The notes under the pieces are model-generated. The model was not told where the DNA came from and made no database searches. It was given only the letters and a program-made list of their open reading frames with translations. The translations under genes and the position numbers were made by a program. A stretch of DNA of 5,622 nt from Moraxellaceae bacterium (lineage in GTDB: Bacteria > Pseudomonadota > Gammaproteobacteria > Pseudomonadales > Moraxellaceae), in the NCBI GenBank assembly GCA_030684415.1, contig JAUXNL010000257.1, forward strand, positions 1 to 5,622. The letters are read 5' to 3'. Of the stretch, positions 1 to 4,471 are shown piece by piece. Position 1 is the first letter of the stretch. The number at the start of each line of letters is the position of its first letter.

Positions 1-341
1 TTGCTTTCTGCGGCACAGGCACCGCCCAGTGTGTCATGGCGCCCACAGGTGTCGGCGGTGATTTCTACCAGCACGTTGCCGCTGTCCGCCAGCAGTTTCG
101 AGCCCACGGTGAGATACACATTTCCCTGCGCGCGAAGAGTATCAACGGCGCTATAGCGATCATGCGGATCGCTGGCGTCGAAAAAAAGTGTATCCACCGC
201 CTGGTTGCCTTCGAGATCAACAATGCGCAGGACTTCATTTTTTTTGACTTCAAAAAGCCAATAGTCGCCGGCTTTCACAGTGGCACGATGTCTGGCATCG
301 GCCGGGTCCAGCGTACTTTCCTGAATGCAAAAACCTTTCAT
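1..341 (-). CDS. UAAP2-type DUF1989 protein, predicted carboxyguanidine deiminase subunit (partial, N-terminal 113 aa)
   Basis: This is the N-terminal part of a DUF1989 protein of the urea amidolyase-associated protein 2 (UAAP2) type; the rest lies beyond the left edge. The visible 113 residues start MKGFCIQEST and include VKAGDYWLFEV (22-32), LRIVDLEGNQAVDTLFF (38-54) and the family motif TCGRHDTLGGACAAES (98-113), with His102, Asp103 and Cys109. Paired UAAP1/UAAP2 proteins are known to form carboxyguanidine deiminase (CgdA/CgdB), which turns carboxyguanidine into allophanate and ammonia in the cytoplasm. I do not assign the A or B letter. The start at 341 is chosen because GGAG (351-348) lies 6 nt upstream; the ATG at 346 is out of frame and closes after two codons. 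An 81-nt gap with a stem-loop separates it from UAAP1. Guanidine carboxylase and allophanate hydrolase genes would be expected downstream. Confidence 0.9.
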   Translation of the reverse strand, partial: MKGFCIQESTLDPADARHRATVKAGDYWLFEVKKNEVLRIVDLEGNQAVDTLFFDASDPHDRYSAVDTLRAQGNVYLTVGSKLLADSGNVLVEITADTCGRHDTLGGACAAES

Positions 342-353
342 TTCATTCTCCGC

Positions 354-383
354 GATTCTGCAATAGTCGTTTTTCGCAGAATC
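354..383 (-). promoter_or_regulatory. Intercistronic stem-loop between the UAAP1 and UAAP2 genes
   Basis: In the minus-strand transcript GATTCTGC (383-376) and GCAGAATC (361-354) form a perfect 8-bp stem with a 14-nt loop. The stem ends 2 nt before the GGAG ribosome binding site of the UAAP2 gene. No U-run follows, so it is not an intrinsic terminator. It could protect or process the mRNA, or tune the relative translation of two subunits that should be made in matching amounts. It fills much of the only sizeable gap in an otherwise tightly packed operon. The pairing is read directly; the role is inferred. Confidence 0.45.
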
Positions 384-422
384 CATTTTCACTATCGGCA
401 TGCGGGCACATGCGATCAGGCC

Positions 423-1157
423 TCAGTGCTGGCAAAAGCATCGCGCCGTATTCGCAAGGCCTCTCGCGTTTTCCGCACGCGAAAGTCGGCAAACATCCTC
501 TTCCTTGGCAATGCCGCATTGCCATATTTCTGCCTTTACCGGCACGGGGGCATAGAGGGGAGACGGATCAAGCGGGTGCTGCACCACCGCCATCACCACC
601 AACACATTCATGTCGGCGCGCAGGTCGACGCAGCTCCCTGCCTGGGCATGGCCCGGCTGAAACGCCAGATTGCCGTCGGCATCCGTACTGACTTTGCTGA
701 ACACGTTGAGGTTGGCCACCAGATCGCGCCGGTTCAGCCCATGTTTGCCCAGCTCCACCAGCAGCAGATCGCGGCCGCTGCGGACCCAGTCGTTACGCTG
801 GGTCTGGTAATCGCTGGCGCCATATTTTTCGCTGACAAGGGCGCGGTTGCTGACACCACCAATCGTGTCAATCCAGCCCGTGCTGTCGCCAATCACGGAC
901 ATCAGTGCATGACCCATGTCCGAGTAACAGACATGCCCTTGCGTGAGCATGAAGGTGTGCTGCGACTTCAGCGTGTCGGGCATGTTGTAGCGTTCGAGCA
1001 ACTGGTCAGCGTTGAACATGAGCAGACTGACGTTGGCGCCAGCCGCATCCGCCGTCAGGCGCAGGGCATGGCCGCGCTTCACGACATAAGACCGACTCAT
1101 GCCGCCGCGCAGCATTTCCTCCAGAACGACAAGGTCGGGGTTGTAGCGAAAGCTCAT
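423..1157 (-). CDS. UAAP1-type DUF1989 protein, predicted carboxyguanidine deiminase subunit
   Basis: A full-length (244 aa) DUF1989 protein of the urea amidolyase-associated protein 1 (UAAP1) type. Family marks are CYSDMGHALMSVIGD (77-91), GWIDTIGGVSN (94-104), VDLRADMNVLVVMAVVQHPLDP (177-198 region, HPLDP at 194-198) and a C-terminal CRLSRAENARGLANT (223-237). With UAAP2 it is expected to form the cytoplasmic deiminase that removes ammonia from carboxyguanidine between guanidine carboxylase and allophanate hydrolase; many databases still describe it as urea-related. The ATG at 1157 overlaps the ATPase stop codon (ATGA) and has GAGGAGA at 1171-1165, so the start is secure and translation is probably coupled. 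Against UAAP2 in this same window, the H-D-T-x-G-G-x-C motif reads I-D-T-I-G-G-V-S here. Its His and Cys are replaced, so this subunit may be structural or contribute other residues. Confidence 0.92.
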   Translation of the reverse strand: MSFRYNPDLVVLEEMLRGGMSRSYVVKRGHALRLTADAAGANVSLLMFNADQLLERYNMPDTLKSQHTFMLTQGHVCYSDMGHALMSVIGDSTGWIDTIGGVSNRALVSEKYGASDYQTQRNDWVRSGRDLLLVELGKHGLNRRDLVANLNVFSKVSTDADGNLAFQPGHAQAGSCVDLRADMNVLVVMAVVQHPLDPSPLYAPVPVKAEIWQCGIAKEEDVCRLSRAENARGLANTARCFCQH

Positions 1158-1957
1158 GGCAGGGTCTCCTCGGCGGCAGAAGTCAGAGGTGCTTTCGTCT
1201 GCACACTTTCCTGAAGTTCGGCAAAGTCCGCTCGGGTTTTGCTTTTCAGTGCAAGGTCGTAGGTGATCTGCGCGCCGTAGGCATCAGGGGCTTGCGGGTC
1301 GATGCGCACACGGTCGAACACCAGCATGCGCGTGCCGAGCAAAAAGCCTTCGCGAATGTCGTGCGTCACCATGAACACGGTAAAGCCGTGCTCCTGCCAG
1401 AGTGACTGCATGAGTTCGTGCATGTCGGCACGGATGCCGGGGTCGAGCGCGCCAAAGGGTTCGTCAAGCAGCAGAATGCCGGGGTGGCGCACCAGTGACT
1501 GCGCCAGTGCGAGGCGTTGCTGCATGCCACCCGAAAGTTCGTGTGGGAATTTGTCGCGAGCACCGGCGAGCCCGACGGCTTCCAGCATGGCCATGGCTTC
1601 GTCGTTGGCGGCTTTTTTGGCGCTGCCAAAAAGACGACCTGTCAGTGGCGCGCCGGCAAAATCGAGTGCCGCGCGCACATTGGCCAACGCTGTCATGTGC
1701 GGAAACACCGAATAGCGCTGAAACACCACGCCACGATCGGCGTCGGGCTCCTGCGGCCAAGGCTTTCCTTCCAGCAGCATGCGGCCACGCGTGGCCTGTT
1801 CTTCTCCGAGCAGCAGGCGGAAGAACGTGGTTTTGCCGCAGCCGGAGGCGCCGACAATGCTGACAAATTCGCCTTTGTTGATGCTGAGCGAAAGATTTTC
1901 CAGCACCGGCTTCTGCCCGTAGTGCTTCCAGAGATGAGAGATTTCAATCTGCTTCAT
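1154..1957 (-). CDS. ABC transporter ATP-binding protein, predicted guanidine (urea-carboxylase-region) importer
   Basis: Cytoplasmic ATPase of an ABC importer of the nitrate/sulfonate/taurine class, 267 aa. All catalytic motifs are intact: Walker A GASGCGKT (36-43), Q-loop Gln80 in VVFQ, signature LSGGMQQR (141-148), Walker B ILLLDEP (161-167), D-loop ALDPG (170-174) and switch His199 in MVTHD. A tail of about 48 residues after 220 contains ITYDLALKSKTRADFAELQE, which lies outside the core fold. The start at 1957 is chosen over an in-frame ATG at 2074 because it begins with the normal MKQIEI strand and has GGAG about 6 nt upstream, inside a TGAGGAG that also holds the permease stop. The gap to the permease is 10 nt, and the gene ends in an ATGA overlap with UAAP1. 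Guanidine as substrate is inferred from the riboswitch and the DUF1989 genes. Confidence 0.96.
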   Translation of the reverse strand: MKQIEISHLWKHYGQKPVLENLSLSINKGEFVSIVGASGCGKTTFFRLLLGEEQATRGRMLLEGKPWPQEPDADRGVVFQRYSVFPHMTALANVRAALDFAGAPLTGRLFGSAKKAANDEAMAMLEAVGLAGARDKFPHELSGGMQQRLALAQSLVRHPGILLLDEPFGALDPGIRADMHELMQSLWQEHGFTVFMVTHDIREGFLLGTRMLVFDRVRIDPQAPDAYGAQITYDLALKSKTRADFAELQESVQTKAPLTSAAEETLP

Positions 1958-1967
1958 GGTGTTCTCC

Positions 1968-2795
1968 TCAGGCGTGGCCGGGCTTGCGCCCTTGCAGCCA
2001 GGGGAAGCACTGGCGATTGAAGAGGTACAGCAGGCGGTCGGCGGTAAACGCGAGCAGCGTGATCCAGACGACATAGGGTAGGATGATGTCCATGGACATG
2101 TAGCGGCGGACCAGGAATATGCGGTAGCCCAAGCCTTGTTCGGCGGCGATGGCTTCGGCTGAAATCAGGAAAATCCAGGCGGCACCGAGTGAAAGCCGCA
2201 CACTGTCGACCAGCCGTGGCAGCACTTGCGGTAGCACTACGCGCAGGGCGATTTGCCAGCTTGAGGCTCCCAGCGACTGCGCCTTGATGAGCATTTCAGC
2301 GGGAATTTCCATCACTCTTGCTTGCAGGTCGCGAATCAGGAAAGGCGCTACGCCGATCACGATCAGCAGGATTTTCGAGAACTCATCGAGCCCGAAGGCC
2401 ACAAACAGGATGGGCAGAATCGCCATCGGCGGCACCAGCGATAAAGTGGTGACCGTGGGTGAATTGAGTGCGCGCAGATACGGCAGCATGCCAGCCATCA
2501 TGCCGAACACCAGACCGACCAGAGCGCTGGCCGCAATCGCGATACCGATGCGTTGCAGGCTGGCGCGCGTGTCGGCCCAGAGCACGATCTGGCCGGTGCG
2601 GGGGTCTTCGTTCACGGCCACCATCTTCACGCCCTCCACCAATTGCGTGAAGGAAGGCAGCAGGCGGTCATCCGGATTTTCCTGCAAACGTTTGGCGGAG
2701 TTGACGCTGTAAAGCAGCGCCATCAGGAAAAACGGCAGTAGCCCGAGAAAAATGGCGGCGCCGATTGGCGGGCGAATATTGATGAGGCGTTTCAT
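1968..2795 (-). CDS. ABC transporter permease, predicted guanidine (urea-carboxylase-region) importer
   Basis: Inner-membrane permease of the binding-protein-dependent class related to NrtB/SsuC/TauC, 275 aa. A first membrane helix (about 11-29) is followed by an extracytoplasmic stretch with NPDDRLLPSFTQLVEGV (40-56). Then come helices near 81-103, 113-135, 140-155, 200-218 and 236-255. The EAA loop that contacts the ATPase is visible as EIPAEMLIKAQSLGASSWQIA (163-183), with the conserved Gly176. The protein ends in a short basic tail. The ATG at 2795 is preferred to an in-frame ATG at 2912 because GAGGAG lies 7 nt upstream and the hydrophobic helix begins soon after; the longer form would start with low-complexity polar sequence. 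It is the first clear gene after the riboswitch. Its start overlaps the stop of a 26-codon ORF. A binding-protein gene, normally upstream, is absent. Confidence 0.95.
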   Translation of the reverse strand: MKRLINIRPPIGAAIFLGLLPFFLMALLYSVNSAKRLQENPDDRLLPSFTQLVEGVKMVAVNEDPRTGQIVLWADTRASLQRIGIAIAASALVGLVFGMMAGMLPYLRALNSPTVTTLSLVPPMAILPILFVAFGLDEFSKILLIVIGVAPFLIRDLQARVMEIPAEMLIKAQSLGASSWQIALRVVLPQVLPRLVDSVRLSLGAAWIFLISAEAIAAEQGLGYRIFLVRRYMSMDIILPYVVWITLLAFTADRLLYLFNRQCFPWLQGRKPGHA

Positions 2796-2872
2796 GTGCG
2801 TCTCCTCATGGCAACGCCAAGGAGGCGGGTTGCAAGAGGAGCGTTCAGGGCGGCAATACGGGGAATCATCAT
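2792..2872 (-). CDS. Possible 26-aa leader ORF coupled to the permease
   Basis: A short frame, MMIPRIAALNAPLATRLLGV then AMRRRT, lies between the riboswitch and the permease. GGGAGG (2882-2877) stands 4 nt before its first ATG and 7 nt before its second. Its TGA overlaps the permease ATG as ATGA. The peptide is hydrophobic and basic with no recognised domain. It could be a leader peptide that couples riboswitch-controlled translation to the permease, or the scar of a deleted substrate-binding-protein gene whose ribosome binding site survived. It may also be chance, since the permease has its own GAGGAG. No homology evidence is available here. Confidence 0.4.
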   Translation of the reverse strand: MMIPRIAALNAPLATRLLGVAMRRRT

Positions 2873-2935
2873 GATTCCTCCCAGTTCGGTGACGGACGGT
2901 TGCACGGAACACGCACGACAGGAGACCAACAGCGA
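2873..2935 (-). promoter_or_regulatory. Riboswitch expression platform: hairpin and possible Shine-Dalgarno switch
   Basis: This is the leader between the aptamer and the first start codon. GGAGA (2940-2936, the 3' end of the aptamer) can pair with TCTCC (2925-2921), a hairpin that would compete with the aptamer's closing helix. No U-run follows, so an intrinsic terminator is unlikely. The strong Shine-Dalgarno GGGAGG (2882-2877) is fully complementary to CCTCCC (2994-2989) in the aptamer. That overlaps CTCCCG (2993-2988), which can alternatively pair with CGGGAG (2942-2937). The pattern suggests control of translation rather than transcription. The complementarities are read directly; the mechanism is inferred. 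Confidence 0.4.
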
Positions 2936-3055
2936 TCTCCCGGGCTTTTGTCCCTCCGTGTCACCTCAGCCTGTCGTGGTGGACGGGCGGGAGGCCGGCC
3001 GCTCTCGGACCAGACATGCGGCTTTTTGAAAAGCGGCACCGGAACCCTAGCGGCC
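2936..3055 (-). promoter_or_regulatory. Guanidine-I riboswitch (ykkC-yxkD leader)
   Basis: The minus strand carries the conserved blocks of the ykkC class 1 RNA in order: CTAGGGTTCCGG (3050-3039), TCTGGTCCGAGAG (3014-3002) and an ACGGAGGGACAAAAGCCCGG core continuing to GGAGA (2959-2936). Pairing fits. GGCCGC (3055-3050) and GCGGCC (3002-2997) form the P1 helix. Inside it is a hairpin with GCTTT (3034-3030) and AAAGC (3025-3021) around TCAA, extended by TGC/GCA across one C-C mismatch. A second arm pairs CCGT (2986-2983) with ACGG (2959-2956) and CACC (2981-2978) with GGTG (2965-2962); CTCCCG (2993-2988) can pair with CGGGAG (2942-2937). This class senses free guanidinium and switches on guanidine carboxylase, transporter and exporter genes. 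It lies 140 nt before the permease and dictates the guanidine reading of the operon. Confidence 0.95.
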
Positions 3056-3112
3056 TGTTTTACAGCAGCACAGCGGACTGCATCGCTTCAGTCACTGTCG
3101 TGCAAAAGAAAA

Positions 3113-3129
3113 GGCAGGATGCGTGCCAA
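3113..3129 (-). promoter_or_regulatory. Candidate sigma54 (-24/-12) promoter of the guanidine operon
   Basis: On the minus strand TTGGCACGCATCCTGCC contains a perfect -24 box TGGCACG and a weaker -12 box CTGCC, with the required GG (3127-3126), ten bases, GC (3115-3114). Transcription would start near 3102, giving a leader of about 45 nt before the aptamer. An overlapping alternative with the same GG-N10-GC spacing starts at GG 3134-3133. I saw no convincing sigma70 promoter on this strand nearby. A sigma54 promoter suits a nitrogen-acquisition operon, but the -12 box is imperfect. Confidence 0.4.
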
Positions 3130-3172
3130 GTGCCAAAGGCCTTGTAATGGCCGCTGTGATGCGGCATTGGCG

Positions 3173-3185
3173 GCACATTGTGTGC
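3173..3185. repeat. Short inverted repeat GCACA-TTG-TGTGC in the divergent control region
   Basis: Two perfect 5-bp arms flank a 3-bp spacer. It resembles the NtrC-like palindrome at 3214-3230, but its GCAC and GTGC halves are only 5 bp apart instead of 7. It could be a degenerate second activator site or the operator of another regulator. It sits between the two candidate sigma54 promoters, about 77 bp upstream of the predicted leftward start. Confidence 0.25.
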
Positions 3186-3213
3186 GCTCTGGCTGTGCAT
3201 TCGGTCGTCGTGC

Positions 3214-3230
3214 TTCACCATGCTGGTGCG
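3214..3230. promoter_or_regulatory. Candidate NtrC enhancer site shared by both operons
   Basis: TTCACC-ATGCT-GGTGCG matches the NtrC consensus TGCACC-N5-GGTGCA at 10 of 12 defined positions. It contains a perfect palindrome CACCA-TGC-TGGTG (3216-3228). Its centre (3222) lies about 120 bp upstream of the predicted leftward start (near 3102) and about 98 bp upstream of the predicted rightward start (near 3320). Both distances are normal for a sigma54 enhancer. One such site can be fortuitous; NtrC usually binds pairs, and no equally good second copy is visible. Confidence 0.45.
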
Positions 3231-3293
3231 TGGTCGCCCTCAAAAAGCAACGGCGGTACATGGATGGCGTGCAGATGCCGCATAAACGGCAAC

Positions 3294-3309
3294 TGGCATG
3301 TGATTTGCC
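3294..3309 (+). promoter_or_regulatory. Candidate sigma54 (-24/-12) promoter of the desaturase operon
   Basis: TGGCATGTGATTTGCC fits the sigma54 consensus TGGCACG-N4-TTGCW with one mismatch in the -24 box (T for C) and a complete TTGC in the -12 box. GG (3295-3296) and GC (3307-3308) are separated by exactly ten bases. Transcription would begin near 3320, leaving a leader of about 130 nt before the desaturase ATG at 3449. It is the better of the two candidate sigma54 promoters and faces away from the guanidine operon, with the NtrC-like site between them. Confidence 0.5.
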
Positions 3310-3349
3310 CTTTCTTGTGCGCTGGCGACGGTAATGAGCTGCTGGCAGA

Positions 3350-3390
3350 TTTCTCCCACTCCCTTTTCTTTCATTCCTTTCTTTCATCCC
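3350..3390 (+). repeat. Polypyrimidine tract with a 13-bp direct repeat
   Basis: This stretch is almost entirely C and T. TTCTTTCAT occurs at 3366-3374 and again at 3379-3387, a 13-bp period. It would form part of the untranslated leader of the desaturase mRNA if transcription starts near 3320. It contains no usable ribosome binding site, so the leader may be unstructured here or bound by an RNA-binding protein. Function unknown. Confidence 0.4.
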
Positions 3391-3435
3391 CTGGCAGGAC
3401 GGCCTGCCAGGCGTGCAGCAGAGCGGGACGGCCCG
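3391..3435 (+). promoter_or_regulatory. Two successive hairpins with the same ACGG loop ahead of the desaturase start
   Basis: CTGGCAGG (3391-3398) and CCTGCCAG (3403-3410) form a perfect 8-bp stem around ACGG. CGGG (3424-3427) and CCCG (3432-3435) form a shorter stem around a second ACGG (3428-3431). No U-run follows, so neither is a terminator. The first could equally be a protein operator in DNA, because the 20-bp palindrome is compact. The second ends only 13 nt before the ATG at 3449 and could limit translation. The pairing is seen directly; the role is not known. Confidence 0.4.
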
Positions 3436-3448
3436 TACGGATGTTGAA

Positions 3449-4462
3449 ATGTGGCGATCTGGATGGCAGTTCAGGTATCGCGATGGTGTCTGGCCGAACA
3501 CCCTCGCGCTGTCGTATGCCGTGGCGGGCTATGCCGCTGGCATGGCACTCATTACCCGTGATTCGGTGTGGCTGAATGCGGCGGGCAGCGTGTGGCTGGG
3601 CCATGCCATGGTGATAGCGGCGTATCTCATTCATGAGTGTGCGCACAACACTATTTTCTCCCGTAACGAAGACAACGCGCGACTGGGGCGTCTGCTGAAC
3701 TGGCTGACCGGCGCCTGCTATGGGCGTTACGACGTGATCCGGCGCAAGCACTTCCGCCATCATGTCGACCGCGCCGATGTGGTGGCCTTCGATTTTCGTG
3801 AGCGCATCCGGCGCCACCCGCTCGCTGTGCGTCTGGTGCATGCACTGGAATGGCTGTATGTGCCGGCGCAAGACATTTACATGCACGCGCTGGTGCTGGT
3901 CGTGCCCTTTACGCTTCCCTCGCGCCGGCAAGACCGGGCGAGTGTGCTCGCCGTTCTGCTGGTACGAGGCACGGCGTTCGGGGTGCTGGCGTATCACTTT
4001 CCCAGAGTGCTGGTGTTTTATCCGCTGGCCTGGATGTTCATGGCGACCGTGCTGCGCTTCATGGATGCCTTCCAGCACACCTACGATCTGCTGCCCACGC
4101 TCGAGCAGCCGCGTGGCGACGAAGTGAAGCGTTACGATGCCGCGTTCGAGCACCGCAACACCTACTCGAATGTGCACTCGCTGCGGCACCCCTGGCTCAA
4201 TCTGTTCACACTCAATTTTGGTTACCACAACGCGCATCATGAAAAGCCGGCCGCCGCCTGGCACCAGTTGCCCGCCCTGCATCGCGAGCTGTATGGCGAC
4301 GATGAAACGCAGGTGTTGCCCTTCAGCAACCAGTTGCTCGCGTTTCACCGCTATCGCACCCAGCGGCTACTCAATACCGATGGCGGCGACACCGACATTC
4401 TTCACGACAAGGGGCGGAGTTTTGTCGGTGTGGATGGAGTCTCTTTTCTGACCGGGCATTGA
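3449..4462 (+). CDS. Membrane di-iron fatty acid desaturase-like enzyme
   Basis: Integral-membrane non-haem di-iron enzyme of the fatty acid desaturase superfamily, 337 aa from this start. All three histidine boxes that hold the iron pair are intact (residue numbers from ATG 3449): HECAH (62-66), HFRHH (101-105) and HNAHH (260-264). QHTYD (209-213) and EHRN (234-237) also look conserved. Hydrophobic segments lie near 18-36, 47-62, 146-157, 166-182 and 187-202. Members insert double bonds or hydroxyl groups into acyl chains or other hydrophobic substrates with O2; the substrate here is unknown. The frame extends to a GTG at 3413, but that has an AGG only 1 nt upstream and follows directly on a stem-loop. 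ATG 3449 has a weak GGA 7 nt upstream. It leads a three-gene unit, 9 nt before the next gene. Confidence 0.88.
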   Translation: MWRSGWQFRYRDGVWPNTLALSYAVAGYAAGMALITRDSVWLNAAGSVWLGHAMVIAAYLIHECAHNTIFSRNEDNARLGRLLNWLTGACYGRYDVIRRKHFRHHVDRADVVAFDFRERIRRHPLAVRLVHALEWLYVPAQDIYMHALVLVVPFTLPSRRQDRASVLAVLLVRGTAFGVLAYHFPRVLVFYPLAWMFMATVLRFMDAFQHTYDLLPTLEQPRGDEVKRYDAAFEHRNTYSNVHSLRHPWLNLFTLNFGYHNAHHEKPAAAWHQLPALHRELYGDDETQVLPFSNQLLAFHRYRTQRLLNTDGGDTDILHDKGRSFVGVDGVSFLTGH

Positions 4463-4471
4463 GGTGCTGTC

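Noticed and set aside
181..245. A7 and T8 runs (181-187 and 238-245) inside the UAAP2 gene as programmed slippage sites or frameshifts
   Set aside because: The UAAP2 frame reads through both without a break and keeps recognisable family sequence on either side; no alternative frame with support is gained.
36..1214. Open frame of 392 aa on the plus strand
   Set aside because: It lies antisense to both DUF1989 genes, which have clear family motifs and ribosome binding sites; its protein is low-complexity in His, Arg and Ala and matches nothing I recognise.
2921..2940. Intrinsic terminator in the riboswitch leader
   Set aside because: The hairpin GGAGA/TCTCC has a 5-bp stem and no U-run after it; it is better viewed as part of a translational switch.
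3413..3448. Upstream GTG start for the desaturase (349 aa)
   Set aside because: AGG lies only 1 nt upstream and the codon directly follows a strong stem-loop; the added 12 residues are polar and carry no family feature.
2900..3575. Several open frames across the intergenic region on both strands (2900-3334 plus, 3123-3575 plus, 3088-3501 minus)
   Set aside because: They overlap the riboswitch or the candidate promoters, have no good ribosome binding sites, and read as Cys/Arg-rich noise.
3371..4348. Open frame of 325 aa on the minus strand
   Set aside because: Antisense to the desaturase gene, whose three histidine boxes are intact; His- and Gln-rich composition is typical of a shadow frame.
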